DNA from: Carex sylvatica
Taxonomy: Eukaryota; Streptophyta; Magnoliopsida; Poales; Cyperaceae
Assembly (NCBI GenBank): GCA_964058845.1
Contig: CAXKVR010000060.1
Span: 124,001 to 188,000, forward strand
Reading direction: 5' to 3'
Length of the DNA: 64,000 nt
How positions within the stretch are numbered: position 1 is the stretch's first letter; each line of letters starts with the position of its first letter. The notes below the pieces were generated by a model. That model did not search any database and was not told the DNA's origin. It was given only the letters and a program-made list of their open reading frames with translations. Both the position numbers and the translations under genes were made by a program. Positions 36,784 to 48,305 of the stretch are shown in pieces.

Positions 36784-37799
36784 GTAATAATTGCAACAAT
36801 TTAGTGTATCTTACTGAATTTATTTCATTTGTGCCATGCCTTGTTTGCTTCACTCTAGGAAATTCAAGGTGAATTTAGCTTAATTTTTTCTTGATTTTAC
36901 CTATAGTTTTTTCCTATTAATTAATGACACAGGAACAAATTTGTAAAATTAGAACTTAAGAGCACAGGAACAAATTTGCAAAATTAGCATATTAGAAAGC
37001 TTAAAACTTAAGAGCACAGGAACAAATTTGTAAAACTAGCATATTAGAGAGTTTTAAAACCCGACCCTTACTATTTTAGAAAATTAAAAATATATATACA
37101 TATGACTATGTTTTGCATAAAGTGGTGATGAATCTCATATCAAAGAGATCTAACATGCATGCAAACAGTAGGTCTGAAATTTTATTGGTTTTAGGATCAG
37201 AGCTGATGTCATTTCTTAAAAAAAAAAAATCTCTTTTTCTTAGAACTATGCTGTCTTCACAAACTATGATATTGCATCAATGTTTAAATTAGGTATCAGT
37301 AGTCATTAGTGCTAGCCATAAGTGCTTAAACCTTGAATTCTTATATTTCTTTCAACAATACAGCGAGAACATTATATGGAAGGCCTTTAGCCCAACAATA
37401 ATCAACAACGGCTTCGGTGCAGAGTTGAGGGTGCTGTGATTGCTCTGTTTCACATCTTAATAACCCGAATCGACAAGGTGTGGGCCCTACGCGAGACCTT
37501 CTATCGTTAGAACCTCCCCAACGTTATCAACCTCTTTGCCACTTGTAAACTATTTACTACAAATGTAATGTTGTTAATTTCAAATGCATATTTTGTTACT
37601 ATGTGTTATGTAAATTTTGCTAGTGTGGTTTTTTGTAAATGAATATGTTATGTTATTATATTGCATTGTCTCCCTTGTTTATGTTCTCTACGTTATTTGA
37701 ATGATATTTTATTTAATGTCAATAAATGTCGTTTATTAATATATATGGCTAGAAAAAAATATGGAGGCTAGCCCCGATACAAACAGAACTATGCTAAAA
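36784..37799. other. Non-coding stretch between SDN fragment and CACTA end
   Basis: No continuation of the exonuclease found. A direct repeat AAGAGCACAGGAACAAATTTG occurs two or three times near 36,935-37,035. Around 37,375-37,520 is a GC-richer piece with a short broken reading frame that may be degraded transposon coding sequence. The remainder is AT-rich. Confidence 0.45.
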
Positions 37800-37993
37800 A
37801 ATTTACGCCAACAACGACTGTTTTTAGGACGTACAGTGACTGTTTTTTAACAGTCAGTATAGATACCCTACACTGACTGTTTTTTAACAGTCAGTGTAGG
37901 GTAACCTTCACTGGCACCGGCTTTACTGACGCCGCTATAACAGTCGGTATAGGGGTATTAGAACAGTCAGTGAAGGAGTTTTTTGTACTAGTG
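37800..37993. mobile_element. Terminus of a CACTA (En/Spm) element
   Basis: Ends ...TTTTTTGTACTAGTG, i.e. CACTAGTACAAAAAA on the minus strand, the hallmark of CACTA elements. It is followed by TTA, a possible 3-bp TSD. Inside, the word ACAGTCAGTG and its complement CACTGACTGT occur at least six times in both orientations, as expected of sub-terminal transposase sites. The opposite terminus is not visible, so the element is truncated or its left end is rearranged. Confidence 0.75.
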
Positions 37994-38300
37994 TTACCTA
38001 TTATAATTTGAAATTCTTTCCTGGAATTCAAACAAAAAATGTTGCAATTAACTTCACTCTATATAATTAGAAATTGTTAGAATTTCTAATTTGTTTGGCG
38101 TGGTAGGCTACATGATAAAATATGTCAAATTTTCATTATATATAGTTTTTGACTTTTGAAGAGAGAGTATTATCTCTTCTTCTTTTTTCGGATTGAAAAC
38201 TCATGAACCGTACCTGATTTGCTATGTTACAATTTCATCTGATCCTACTTGTACCGAGAGTGGGAAAAATAAATTCGTATCCTCTCCATTTTGAGTTCAC
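37994..38300 (+). repeat. Flank copy to the right of the CACTA end
   Basis: 37,994-38,190 matches 1,630-1,770 and, at its start, 35,860-35,945 (TTACCTATTATAATTTG). 38,190-38,300 has no clear counterpart. Confidence 0.6.
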
Positions 38301-39470
38301 CTGGGCCAGATTGGCCGAAATTTTTATTAATACCCAAAAAACATATCAAATTACTCAATCTATCCATTTTCGCATAGGAATTCGAAAAATTCCCTGTCCG
38401 GTAAATAAATAACCGGACTGATTGATTTTGTCCGGTTAATAACTAACCGGACAGGATCTAACCCATTCAACTTTCAACAATTTTGTCCGGTTAATAATTA
38501 ACCAGACTCAATCTCTTTTTATTTTTATTTTATTTTTTTTACAAAACATAAATTAAAAAAAATTATTTTTTGTATTGAAATATTAGATATGTTGAATATA
38601 TTTCTTTGAAAAATAGAAGGAATACAATATAATTTGATTTATTAGAAAGACTGCAACAAATAACCAGGATCAATATTTTTCAGATCGGATTTTTCGCGGC
38701 TGTAAGAAAAATTAATATATTTCTTTATGTGTTATTGAAAAAAAAATAAAAATACTTGGATTCTGAGTTATTGAACCCGGTTCAAAAGACACTTCTAGGT
38801 AAAATAAAAAATATTGTGATCCTACTAATACATTTAATTTCTAGAAAGTTGTATCTATTTTCAAAATTCTTTTTGAATAACAATTATTAAATAACTTAAA
38901 GTTTATGTTTTTTTCAAAAATAGATACAACTTTTTAGAAATTAAATGTACTAGAAAGATAATAATATTTTCTATATTTAGCTAGAAGTCACTTTTGAACC
39001 GGGATCAATAACTCAGAATCCAAGTATTTTTATTTTTTTCAATAACACAAAAAGAAATATATTAATTTTTCTTACAGCCGCGAAAAATCCAATCTGAAAA
39101 ATATTGATCCGGATTATTTGTTGCAGTCTTTCTAATAAATCAAATTATATTGTATTCCTTCTATTTTCAAAGAAATATATTCAACATTTCTAATATTTAA
39201 ATGTAAAAAAAAAATTTAATTTCTGTTTTGTAAAAAAAAATAAAAAAAGAAGAAGATTGAGTCCGGTTAATTATTAACCGGACAAAATTGTTGAAAGTTG
39301 AAATGAGTTAGATCCTGTTCGGTTAGTTATTAATCAGATAAAATCAATCAGTCCGGTTATTTATTAACCGGACAGGGTATTTTTTGAATTCCTGTGCGAA
39401 AATGGATAGATTCAGTAATTTGATATGTTTTTTGGGTATTAATAAAAATTTCAGCCAGATTGGTCCAGAT
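38301..39470. repeat. 1.17-kb near-palindrome (fold-back element)
   Basis: The left arm 38,301-38,865 and right arm 38,920-39,470 are inverted copies with scattered mismatches and a short loop near 38,890. Arm landmarks: CTGGGCCAGATTGGCCGAAA versus CTGGACCAATCTGGCTGAAA at the ends; two or three AACCGGAC words per arm; ACTTGGATTCTGAGTTATTGA versus its complement; TTTTTCGCGGCTGTAAGAAA versus its complement near 38,690 and 39,075. No ORF. If transcribed it would give a long hairpin RNA. The ends share GAAATTTTTATTAATA with the element at 40,146-41,370. Confidence 0.9.
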
Positions 39471-40145
39471 TACGATTAGATGGTCGAAATCCATTAGTTC
39501 AAAAGTTAAGTTAATGCAAAAGGTGTGGACCTGCAAAAATGGCACACCAGAGTTAGCTCTGTCACAAAATGATACGGTTATGATACATAACGACATGACA
39601 CGTGTGTTAGTTACGTATCGTGACTCGCGTGTCCCGTACCACGACCAATTGTTAGCAAAAAAACATGGCTCGATACGAAAATCGTCTTGGTCCCGGCACA
39701 GCATGTTTAGTTACAACACATATTTTTTCTAACATTAATTCTTCATTTTAATATTTCAGAGAATCATATTCTTTTTTTTGAATAGTTTTATGAATTTTTC
39801 AATGAACAAATTAAAATTAAAATTATGAAAAAATAGTAAAGTGTGATTAAACGTGACTAATATGACTGATTACGGCATGTTTAAATACGATACAACTTGA
39901 TCAAGATGATACTCAGATGACATATTTATTTGCGTGTCGTGACCACTCAGTACGTGTAACATACTTAAATTATTCAATCCTTAATTTTTCAAGAGATTAT
40001 GCCTGTAAATCTAAATTATCAGTGTCCTCAAATTATATCTTACAATGTTTTATTTTTAAAATCTTCAATGGAAATATTTTCAGTTCAAAAACCTTAACAA
40101 CATTACGTTTACTTTGTGAATATATGTTTACATGTCATATTTTAC
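39471..40145. other. Spacer with GTGTCGTG-type words
   Basis: 39,560-39,730 and 39,900-39,965 contain short inverted words (TCGTGACTCGCGTGTCCCGTA; TGCGTGTCGTGACCACTCAG) that recall degraded hAT-like ends, but I could not find a TSD. No gene. Confidence 0.35.
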
Positions 40146-41370
40146 CTATGCATTCACCAAAATTTTTATTAATATTAATTATTTTTTTAACAATCTGCAA
40201 TCTTTTAATGGAGAATTTCAAATTTGTCCAAAACGGAGAATTATTTTTCAGATTTAAACCTTCTTTCTGGAGAATAATTCTCCAGTTTCGGGCAATCCCT
40301 TTCTGGAGAATAATTTCCCGAATCTGTGTTTTCGGAAAATTATTGTTTGGATTTGAATTTTTCTGGTGAATTTTTTTTATCTCCTGAATTTGTTGTTGAA
40401 TAGTTTGTTTTTGTAGTTATCATTTATTCAAATAAATTTCGTATTTAATATTGTTAGAATGTTTTATATGTTAATTTGTTCAAAAAATAATATTCTATTT
40501 ATATTTTTCAAATGTTTTAATTGTTTTTTTTAGTTATGTGCAATTAAATTTAGCAATTATTTTTTATAAGATCATATATTGTCAAATGTAAAGTAATAAA
40601 ATTGAAATACAAATTATGCCAACTAAAAAATTAGAATTAAAATTACTAAATAAAAACATGAAATGTTACTACAAATTAATTTTACGACATCATAGAAAAT
40701 AAAATTACTAAATAAAACTAGAATTGTCACTACTACAAATTTAAAATACAATAACATAAAAAATAAGAAACATCATCGTTGGTGTCTGTTTGAAAAAAGA
40801 TCCCCTTGCAGAAGAAGATATCTTCTTGCTGGTCTTCTTGAGAAAGATGTTTTTGTTTATGCTTTTCTTGCTGTTTTATCTATATTACAAGTGAAACATA
40901 TATAAATTAATTAATATTTGTTAAAGTGAAAACCAATAAAATTAGGATATGTAAATAATTAAATTATACATTTTATTACCTACTACATTTCTATGATCAA
41001 TAGTCTCATGATGAGCTTGATGTCTGAGTCTCCGACCCTATATACGGTCCATTTCCATCAGTATACGGTTGTACAGTCTCCATCCCTTTTTATAATAGAA
41101 AACCCTCTTCTCTTCTGCCGAGATTCAGATTTTATAAAACAAAATCCTCTTTCTAGAAAATAATTTTTCCGAACCACAAATCCAAAGAATTATTCTTCAG
41201 AAAGGGATTGCCTAGAACTGGATAATTATTCTTTGGAAAGAAGGCCTAGATCCAGAGAATAATTCTCCAGTTTGAGCTGATTTGGAATTCTCTAGTAAAA
41301 GAGTGCAGATTGTTAAATTTTTTATTTTATTCTTAATATTAATAAAAATTTCGGATCCATTGAGCTATGC
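40146..41370. mobile_element. Long-TIR non-autonomous element
   Basis: Arms of about 230 bp in inverted orientation (40,146-40,370 and 41,110-41,370). Shared words include GAAATTTTTATTAATATTAA, TTTAACAATCTGCA, GAGAATAATTCTCCAG and GGGCAATCCCTTTCTG. The ~740-bp interior is AT-rich with no ORF. TSD not identified. End similarity to 38,301-39,470 suggests a related fold-back or MULE-type element. Confidence 0.65.
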
Positions 41371-43555
41371 AAAAAAGGCTGAATTTTATTTTTGTATGTC
41401 GATAAATAAATAGACTGAACATAAGGCTCTGAACACGTGTTCAATCCCTTGTATAAGTTTTCTTATATATGTATTTATATATATATTTAAAATAGCTTAA
41501 TTTGTTGTTTGAATGTATATGAATTCAATTTAACTACTAAAACGCACATATTTAAAATTATACATATACTTGTCAAACTACTAAATGCATGCACATATTG
41601 TTATTAAAAATTAAAAATTATACATGCACATATTGTTATTAAAAATATACATGCACATTAGATCAAATTTATTGTAATTAAAAATTAAAAATCAAACTAC
41701 TAAATGCATGCACATATATATTAGCTTGTGTACAAGAAAAAATATAATTGCACGGGTTGCAAAAAGTTCGGGCAACAAAAGATCAAATCAGTAGGTTCTT
41801 TTTTTCTTTTTCTTTTTTTTAAATAAAAGATGCATCTGTTAACAAGTGCGGATTAATTGCTTATGCTCCCCAGACTCCAGACCGATTAAAATTGCCTCTC
41901 CACAGAGAAAAAAAAAGAGAAAAAAAGAATTAAAGAATCCGCAATTAGTCGTATAGAATTTTCTATGCCTGTGAAACTGAGCATCTGAGCCTTTCTTATT
42001 CGACACCCAAATTACCCTAACCGTTGACTTAATGAGAGCTTAGCAGCTGCTAATCAAACTTTCGACTCTCATCACTCTTCACATTTTAATTGTTTTCCTG
42101 TTCATACAATGCCATCTCAAAGATTTCCTCTTTACATCACTAGCTGCGATATTACTCAAGATACCGATCGATCGATCGATCTCTTCCGATATATAGCGAA
42201 AAGGTGAATAAAGTAGGAAAATACACAAAAAGTCTGCGAGACCTGATGGGGTTAAAGCCTTAAAGGGCTGCAAGCTTACTCTTTTGTTTCCCCAAATTTA
42301 GGTCGGTAATCCCATTCTATTTTTATTAATTGGTATTTTATTTAATTTTAAATTAGGCTACGGTGCTTCGCAAAACAGATTTTCTGTCCATCCTAAAAGA
42401 TCTTTAAAAAAATTAATTTGCAAAATTATATTTTTTACACAAAAATTCAATGTGTATAGCACATTAATTAAGCGGCACATATTGATTGTTTCAATTTTAA
42501 TAACAAGTTTTGTGATCAAGACATTGCCGTATCTGCATTTTGTAAATCACTACAATGTAATTCTTAATTTTGATAAGTTAATCAAAATTAGGGCCCACCA
42601 GGGAATAAGAACAATGAGATAATTAGAAATAAAATGAATTTAAAAAAATAGATAACAAATAAAACATTGCCGAGCAGTCGGAGTTTATATGCTACTCAGG
42701 CTCCTTATTGTTATCAGGTTGTTTGAATTATTATTATTATTATTATTGCTATTATTATTTTGCGAAATTAGGATTATATTAGCAAAATCAATGGTTGTTT
42801 TTCTATGCAAAAATTAAAGAATAAAAAAGATATAAAATTTAGTTTTTGACAAGAAAATTCTATTTATTACATTGAACGGTTCAGATATTTTGCCGATCGA
42901 AATTCTTAACATTGAAATTTGGAGCAACCACGATTTCTATCTTAAAAAGCTCTCCCAAGATTTTTAAAATGAATATAAGAAGAAAAAAAAAATGGGAGCA
43001 AGCACACCGAATGATCCGTATATTAGACTTAACCCATTTTAAGTCTAGTATCTGTAATTGTCAAGAAAATATTATAATGTTGTCATGAAACTTGTGTAAG
43101 CACCTTTTTTTTTTAAGGGAGAAAAGTTTATTATTGTTATTTGCAGATGAAATAAATTAAGGATAAACTGAAGTCATCTATACTAAACTTTCCAGATATG
43201 TATGGCTGTTATGATTGGGCTACTTGATATTCACTTCCAAATGTTAGCAATACCTCGATAACGATTCTTACCATCTCATATCTATTGGCATCCTTAACAG
43301 ATCTTGGTTTTCAGGTAACTTGATTTTTCTTGTTTTGTTGTTTCTACTATTTTTTTTTTTTTAATGTTAATTTGGTATAGAACTCTACAACATCTATAAT
43401 TTGGGGTAGACTATATCTGAAGCACCATATATATTTTTGAACTATATAGTATAATATAGCATTGCTGGCAGAGTCTTTAATTGACTCTTTATTATTTACA
43501 GAGGTCTAAAAGATAAAAGAAAAAATGAAAATGAAAAAAATGTAAGAATCCAGTG
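41371..43555. other. Non-genic AT-rich stretch
   Basis: No supported gene. Direct repeats ACATGCACATATTGTTATTAAAAA near 41,590-41,645, a short (ATCG)n run at 42,167-42,180 and a (TTA)n run near 42,728. A 34-codon ORF beginning at 42,109 has no recognisable identity. Confidence 0.55.
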
Positions 43556-43646
43556 AGGCTTATTAGATAGGAACCAATTAAGACACATGAAAGCCCACAT
43601 GAATCATTTAAACCCAGCGTAGCATAAAGTCGTGTTGAAATTAATG
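43556..43646. repeat. Left copy of ~92-bp duplication flanking the LINE
   Basis: Matches 44,759-44,851 with about six substitutions and a 2-bp indel. Interpreted as an unusually long target-site duplication. Confidence 0.85.
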
Positions 43647-44758
43647 TTTTTTTTTTTTTGGGAAAGAAACAGAGGTCAAGCTTCTATTTGATTGATAATT
43701 GTCTTGCTACCTAAGTCATGTTACAAAACAAGAAATCTAAAATAAAAATGGAAATTAAATTTAGGGGCTCCAGTAGAGCACCAGCAAGATAAAAACAGTA
43801 ACAGTAACTCTTGAGTTACTGGTAAAACTAATGTAAAAGCAAAGAAATTAGAAAAGCTTATATCTTCTTTCTATATGACATTTCTGTGTGCCAATCTGGA
43901 TGACATCGCCCCTGAACTGAGTCTCCACTGTTGTTTTACTTGTTCCATTAATTCCAGTATTGTGCATTCAGAATTTTTGAACACCCTTGTGCATCATTCT
44001 CTCCATATGATGAAATTTGCAATTAGAAATTAAGACCTCTCTCTTAATGTGTATACCTTGTTGACTAATGAATTCCTGTTGCCAGTTGGCCTTCTTATTC
44101 GGTATACTGTTACCATTAATGTTTGGATCCTCCTTGCCACCGTACAAAGAATAAGTGTGTGACCATTTCATTATTTCTTCTGCACATGTAACACCTATTG
44201 ACCAGTATCATACCTCTTCTCCTCAAATTGTCTACTGTGAGTATTCGATTCAAAATCATGAGCCATCCAAAGACCCAGAATCTTGGAGGTGCCTTTAGAT
44301 CCCATATTTTGATTCTATTATTTGCAATTCTATTAGTGTTTAAAATTACCTGATATGCTGATTTAACCGAAAAAACCCCATTCTCTGACCATCTCAATCT
44401 CGCTCCATCTGTTGCTGTTGTGAGGTTGATTTATGCTGAGCACGCGTTAAGGTTGCTGAGCTGGTTTGCCACAGATTCTGAGATTGGATGTCTGAGTTGG
44501 ATCTTCGTGTCATCCTGCACAAAAGAATATAAGTCCACGTACCTTGTTCTGATGATTCCCATACCCCAGTCATGATGCCAGAAGCTGATTGTTGTTCCGT
44601 TTTCGATCGATCTTGTCACTGATATGTACCAAAACTTGGTGAATTCTGAAGTTAATTTCTGTATTGCAGTCACCATAAGATCTTCTAGCAAGTCCATCCT
44701 TGACTATGGTTGTTTAAGTAAGCTGTTAGCCGGAATGATCCACTTCCAGTTCCATTTT
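43647..44758 (-). pseudogene. 5'-truncated non-LTR retrotransposon (LINE) relic
   Basis: Minus-strand fragments encode the C-terminal end of a plant LINE ORF2: first the segment after the reverse transcriptase (FWYISVTRSIENGTTISFWH, 44,697-44,431), then the zinc-binding RT-associated domain (GVFSVKSAYQVI, then PPRFWVFGWLMILNRILT and CYMCRRNNEMVTHLFF, 44,397-44,116), and a trailing fragment to about 43,968. Frames are broken by stops and shifts. A T-run at 43,648-43,659 is the poly(A) tail in this orientation. Endonuclease and reverse transcriptase are absent, so the copy was truncated at insertion, which is common for LINEs. Not functional. Confidence 0.88.
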
Positions 44759-44851
44759 AGGCTTATTAGGTAGGAACCAATTAAGACACAGATGAAAGTC
44801 CACATGAATCATTTAAACCCAGCATAGCGTAAAGTCTTGTTGAAATTAATG
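44759..44851. repeat. Right copy of ~92-bp duplication flanking the LINE
   Basis: Pairs with 43,556-43,646; begins AGGCTTATTAGGTAGGAACC and ends TTGAAATTAATG. Confidence 0.85.
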
Positions 44852-46319
44852 CTTTTGATACATTGTGTGTGTTAAGCTACTATTTTTGTTAGAGAGATCC
44901 GCAGATCAGATTTTGTCCCACGCTAATTAGTTGGGGTGTCAATAGAATTCAGATCCTCCCCAGTACCGTAATAGGTTATCTTTTAGAATTATTGGATCTG
45001 GATCGTTCTTTTTAACTTGGCACGAATCTCAAAGCCCAATAATATTGTCCCTGCGCTAGCCCGAATCTCAAAGTGTCTCTCAAACCATAAAGTGAAGGGA
45101 ATCTTTTACAACATTGTAGAGGATACTTGTCTGTGTCAATAAGACCTTTTAACCATATTGTAGAGGATACAATATTGTACCGGATATGTATTGTATTCAA
45201 TAACGCAAGTAGGAGTACGAATTTTTTGTCCTGAACTTTATGGATATGGGTAAGAAAAAAATTTCATTAGTTTATCAAGTACGGATATAAGAGATATTTT
45301 AAATCTGGTAACCTATACAATAATTGATAAATTTAAAATTTAAAACCCGTTAACCTATAGGATAATTGATAAAGATTAAATTAAAAACCCGTTCACTATC
45401 TTGCTTGCATAGCGCAGCCCCTTTTCACCAAATTTTCTGCCGTTAATATTTTCCCAATACAGAGCAGCCACGCTAAAACCTTCACCCTTGTAGAAGCATT
45501 TAAATCCCAGATCATGTGTATTCTTGAATCAATATGCGGGCTGTCCTTCATGCTTCAAACACCGACTGTACTGAGAAAGCCCCTGCTGCTGTTAACCTCC
45601 ATCCGACGTTGTCCTATGTTGTGCACCCGCTCGCCCCCACTCTGTACCTTGCCAGTTTCATGTCCATCTGATTCTGAAAAATGCCATAGACCCATTTGTT
45701 AAGAATAGCGCCGATAACACTTGTTATGTTAAGAGTATTTACTATTTAGGAGCCTAGGAGGTAATATTATATAATTTAAATATTTTAATTTGATTGAAAT
45801 GTATGTATGTAGAAACATTTTATTAGTATTTGAGAATGGTCATAAGAGAGTACTTTGACTAAGGATCGTATTACTATATTATACTTGACACAATAGTGTC
45901 ATGTGAGGAGTCGCTTGATTCATGGCTGGGTTCACTAGCTATGAACCGTTCGCTTCACACTGAACCAACTTAATGCCCCAACAACAGAGCAACCTAATGG
46001 ATGCTCTTGATCTTTGACCGAAGCATAATAGTGCAAACTACAATCCTTAACTGAACCACCTTTTTTTTTTTTAAAGTTCCTGACAGAGGCTGCCAGATTA
46101 CCATGGCACATTTTGTTCCATACCCGGAAATCAATTAGTTTAGACATCAATCCAAATCACTTAGAAATTAATGATCTAGAGTATCTAGAAAACACATCCC
46201 ATACCCAAAACTCCAACAATATTTATCTTGATATATATATTTAAGAGTAATATATATTAATTTTTAAATAATAGAAAATTAATTATCCATAATAGAAAAA
46301 ATTCAATTTTTTTTAAGAT
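44852..46319. other. Non-genic stretch upstream of NLR-2
   Basis: No supported gene. A direct repeat of ATTGTAGAGGATAC occurs near 45,112 and 45,160. AACCCGTTAACCTATA/ATTGATAAA words repeat near 45,310-45,390. Similarity to the NLR-1 upstream becomes clear only after about 46,120. Confidence 0.5.
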
Positions 46320-46400
46320 TGCCTAATCTTTATGTTTGTTTTGAACAGCTCACGAATGAATGAATAAATAAGAATTATATTTGAAGCTGATTAACAGAGC
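46320..46400 (+). promoter_or_regulatory. NLR-2 proximal upstream region
   Basis: Conserved with the same interval before NLR-1, including the probable acceptor TTTTGAACAG and AATGAATGAATAAATAAG. It lacks the hAT element found in the NLR-1 promoter. Confidence 0.5.
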
Positions 46401-47940
46401 ATGGCTGAGGCAGCCATTCTTGCGGCCCTCAAGGTCCTGGGTGAGATCTTGGCTAAAGAAGTAGGGAACCTAGCAATCTCAAATATTTCAGAGCTTCGCT
46501 CAACTTACACAAAACTTGAAGTGAACATGAACAACATTAGTAGTGAACTTCGGGTGGTGAAAGGATTTCTTAATGAGATAGAAACAGACCATCCGAGCAA
46601 TATGTCTCATGTAGCTTGGATAAAAGAGATACAAAAGTTAGCAAATCATATTGAAGATATCGTGGTTGAATTTGCATACCTAATTGGTAACCAAAAGTTT
46701 GATCGAATATCATTTAATGTGGCAAAGTTTTTTAGAAAGCCCAACTTATTGGTAAACTTTAAACGAATTTCCTTTCAACTGCTCGAAGAAGAGAAAACCC
46801 TTAAGCATCTTGCAGAAATGAAAGAGCGATGGGTGCCTACTACAAATGTCAGAATTGGCAAGAACTTAGACTACTCAAATAGATACTCACACAATGTGGC
46901 CGTCTCCGCACATTTCATAGATGAAGATCATCTTGTGGGCATCAAAGAAAATAGGGTGACATTAACAGAGTGGCTAAATCTTGACGACCCGCAACTATAT
47001 GTTATATCCGTTTGGGGAATGGGTGGTGTAGGGAAAACTACATTGGTTACCAATGTTCTCAAGAGAGAAAGAAAAAACTTTGATTGTCATGCATGGGTTT
47101 CCATATCCCAATCATATACCATTGAAAATATTCTACGGAATATAATTACTGAAATTAGTAAGCATGAGCAAAACCTTCCTATAGAAACAACTAACATGGA
47201 TCTTAGAGGATTGAAAGAAAATTTAAGGGATATCTTGAAAGAAATGAAATATGTGATTGTCTTAGATGATATGTGGGATCCAAAAGTATTTTTGGATATA
47301 AGCGACACATTTTTTGATAACCATCGAGGTAGTCGAATTATAATTACTAGCAGAATGGCTGAGGTAGCTAACATTGCTTTAGAAAGAAATAGGCTAGAAC
47401 TAAAACCTTTGTTAGAAAATGAATTGTGGGACTTGTTTTGTAGAAAGGCTTTTCATCTTGAGCAAAACCATGAATGTCCTCCTCCCCTAGAAAAATTGGC
47501 AAGGAAGATAGTTTTTAAGTGTGATGGCTTACCACTAGCTCTTGTTTCCATAGGTGTCATGTTATCCTTATTCGAGAAGACAGTCTGAATAGAGACGATT
47601 ATTTGATCAACTGAACTGGCAAATAGACAACAACCCAAGTTTGGGTCCATTGAAAAATATTCTAAATCTCAGATTTAACTATCTTCCAAGGTACCTAAAG
47701 AATTGCTTTATGTATTGTGGTTTATTTCCTGAAGATTCTATGCTTGCAAGAAAAAAACTTATAAGGCTTTGGGTAGCTGAGGGTTTCATAGAACAAAAGG
47801 GAACTAGCACACTAGAAGAGGTGGCAGAGGGTTATCTCATGGACCTCATACATCGCAGCATGTTACAAGTGGTAAGAAAAAAATATTTTGGAAGGGTGAA
47901 GAGGTGCCCAATGCATGATACATTGAGAGAGAGCCATCTC
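46401..47940 (+). pseudogene. NLR-2 (CNL) pseudogene, 5' part: CC, NB-ARC, to MHD
   Basis: Paralogue of NLR-1 starting with the same MAEAAILAAL. Intact through codon 395: EDVID-like HIEDIVVEF, P-loop GMGGVGKTT, RNBS-A FDCHAWVSISQSY, kinase 2 VIVLDDMWD, GLPL. At about 47,580 a net 2-bp deletion relative to NLR-1 shifts the frame and gives an immediate stop; in the shifted frame the following Trp codon of the paralogue is also TAG. The next frame (47,641 on) continues with YLPRYLKNCFMYCGLFPEDS (RNBS-D) and PMHDTLRE (MHD), then a further 2-bp loss near 47,930. The copia element starts at 47,941. Continues at 62,777. Confidence 0.92.
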
Positions 47941-48292
47941 TATCAAATTATTAGAAAATATGAACACAGCATTCCCAAGAAGCTCCCTTCCCTCTCATAT
48001 TTTATTTCACTCAAAAATATAATTTTTCTTACACTCTTTTCTTACTGTTACAGAGGAGGCTTTTTATTACTCACGTAGGGAGCCCAGCTCACTTTAATTA
48101 TTTAAGAAATAAATCACACCATAGACTAAACTTAGAAGTCAATATCACACTTTCCAAATATAATAATTATAGCAAATACAAAAGATGCAATCTAGCCGTA
48201 TATCTGTTGATTTATTTCTGTTGATTTATTTCTTCATCTTGCTTCGGATTAGATGTGAAATTTGTTGTACGTATCAGCTTGTAACTTTAACA
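47941..48292 (-). repeat. Copia LTR, downstream copy
   Basis: On the plus strand it starts TATCAAATTATTAG (the other copy starts TGTCAAATTATTAG) and ends CTTTAACA. The first base pair of the terminal dinucleotide differs, so the canonical TG/CA end is damaged here. Confidence 0.95.
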
Positions 48293-48301
48293 CCCTCCTT
48301 C
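48293..48301 (-). other. Copia polypurine tract
   Basis: Minus-strand GAAGGAGGG directly before the downstream LTR (TGTTAAAG). Primes plus-strand DNA synthesis. Confidence 0.85.
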
Positions 48302-48305
48302 AAGC

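Noticed and set aside
42109..42213. 34-codon ORF with ATCG repeat
   Set aside because: Too short, no exon partners, no recognisable domain.
45514..45702. 62-codon ORF upstream of NLR-2
   Set aside because: No recognisable protein similarity and no conservation with the NLR-1 upstream region.
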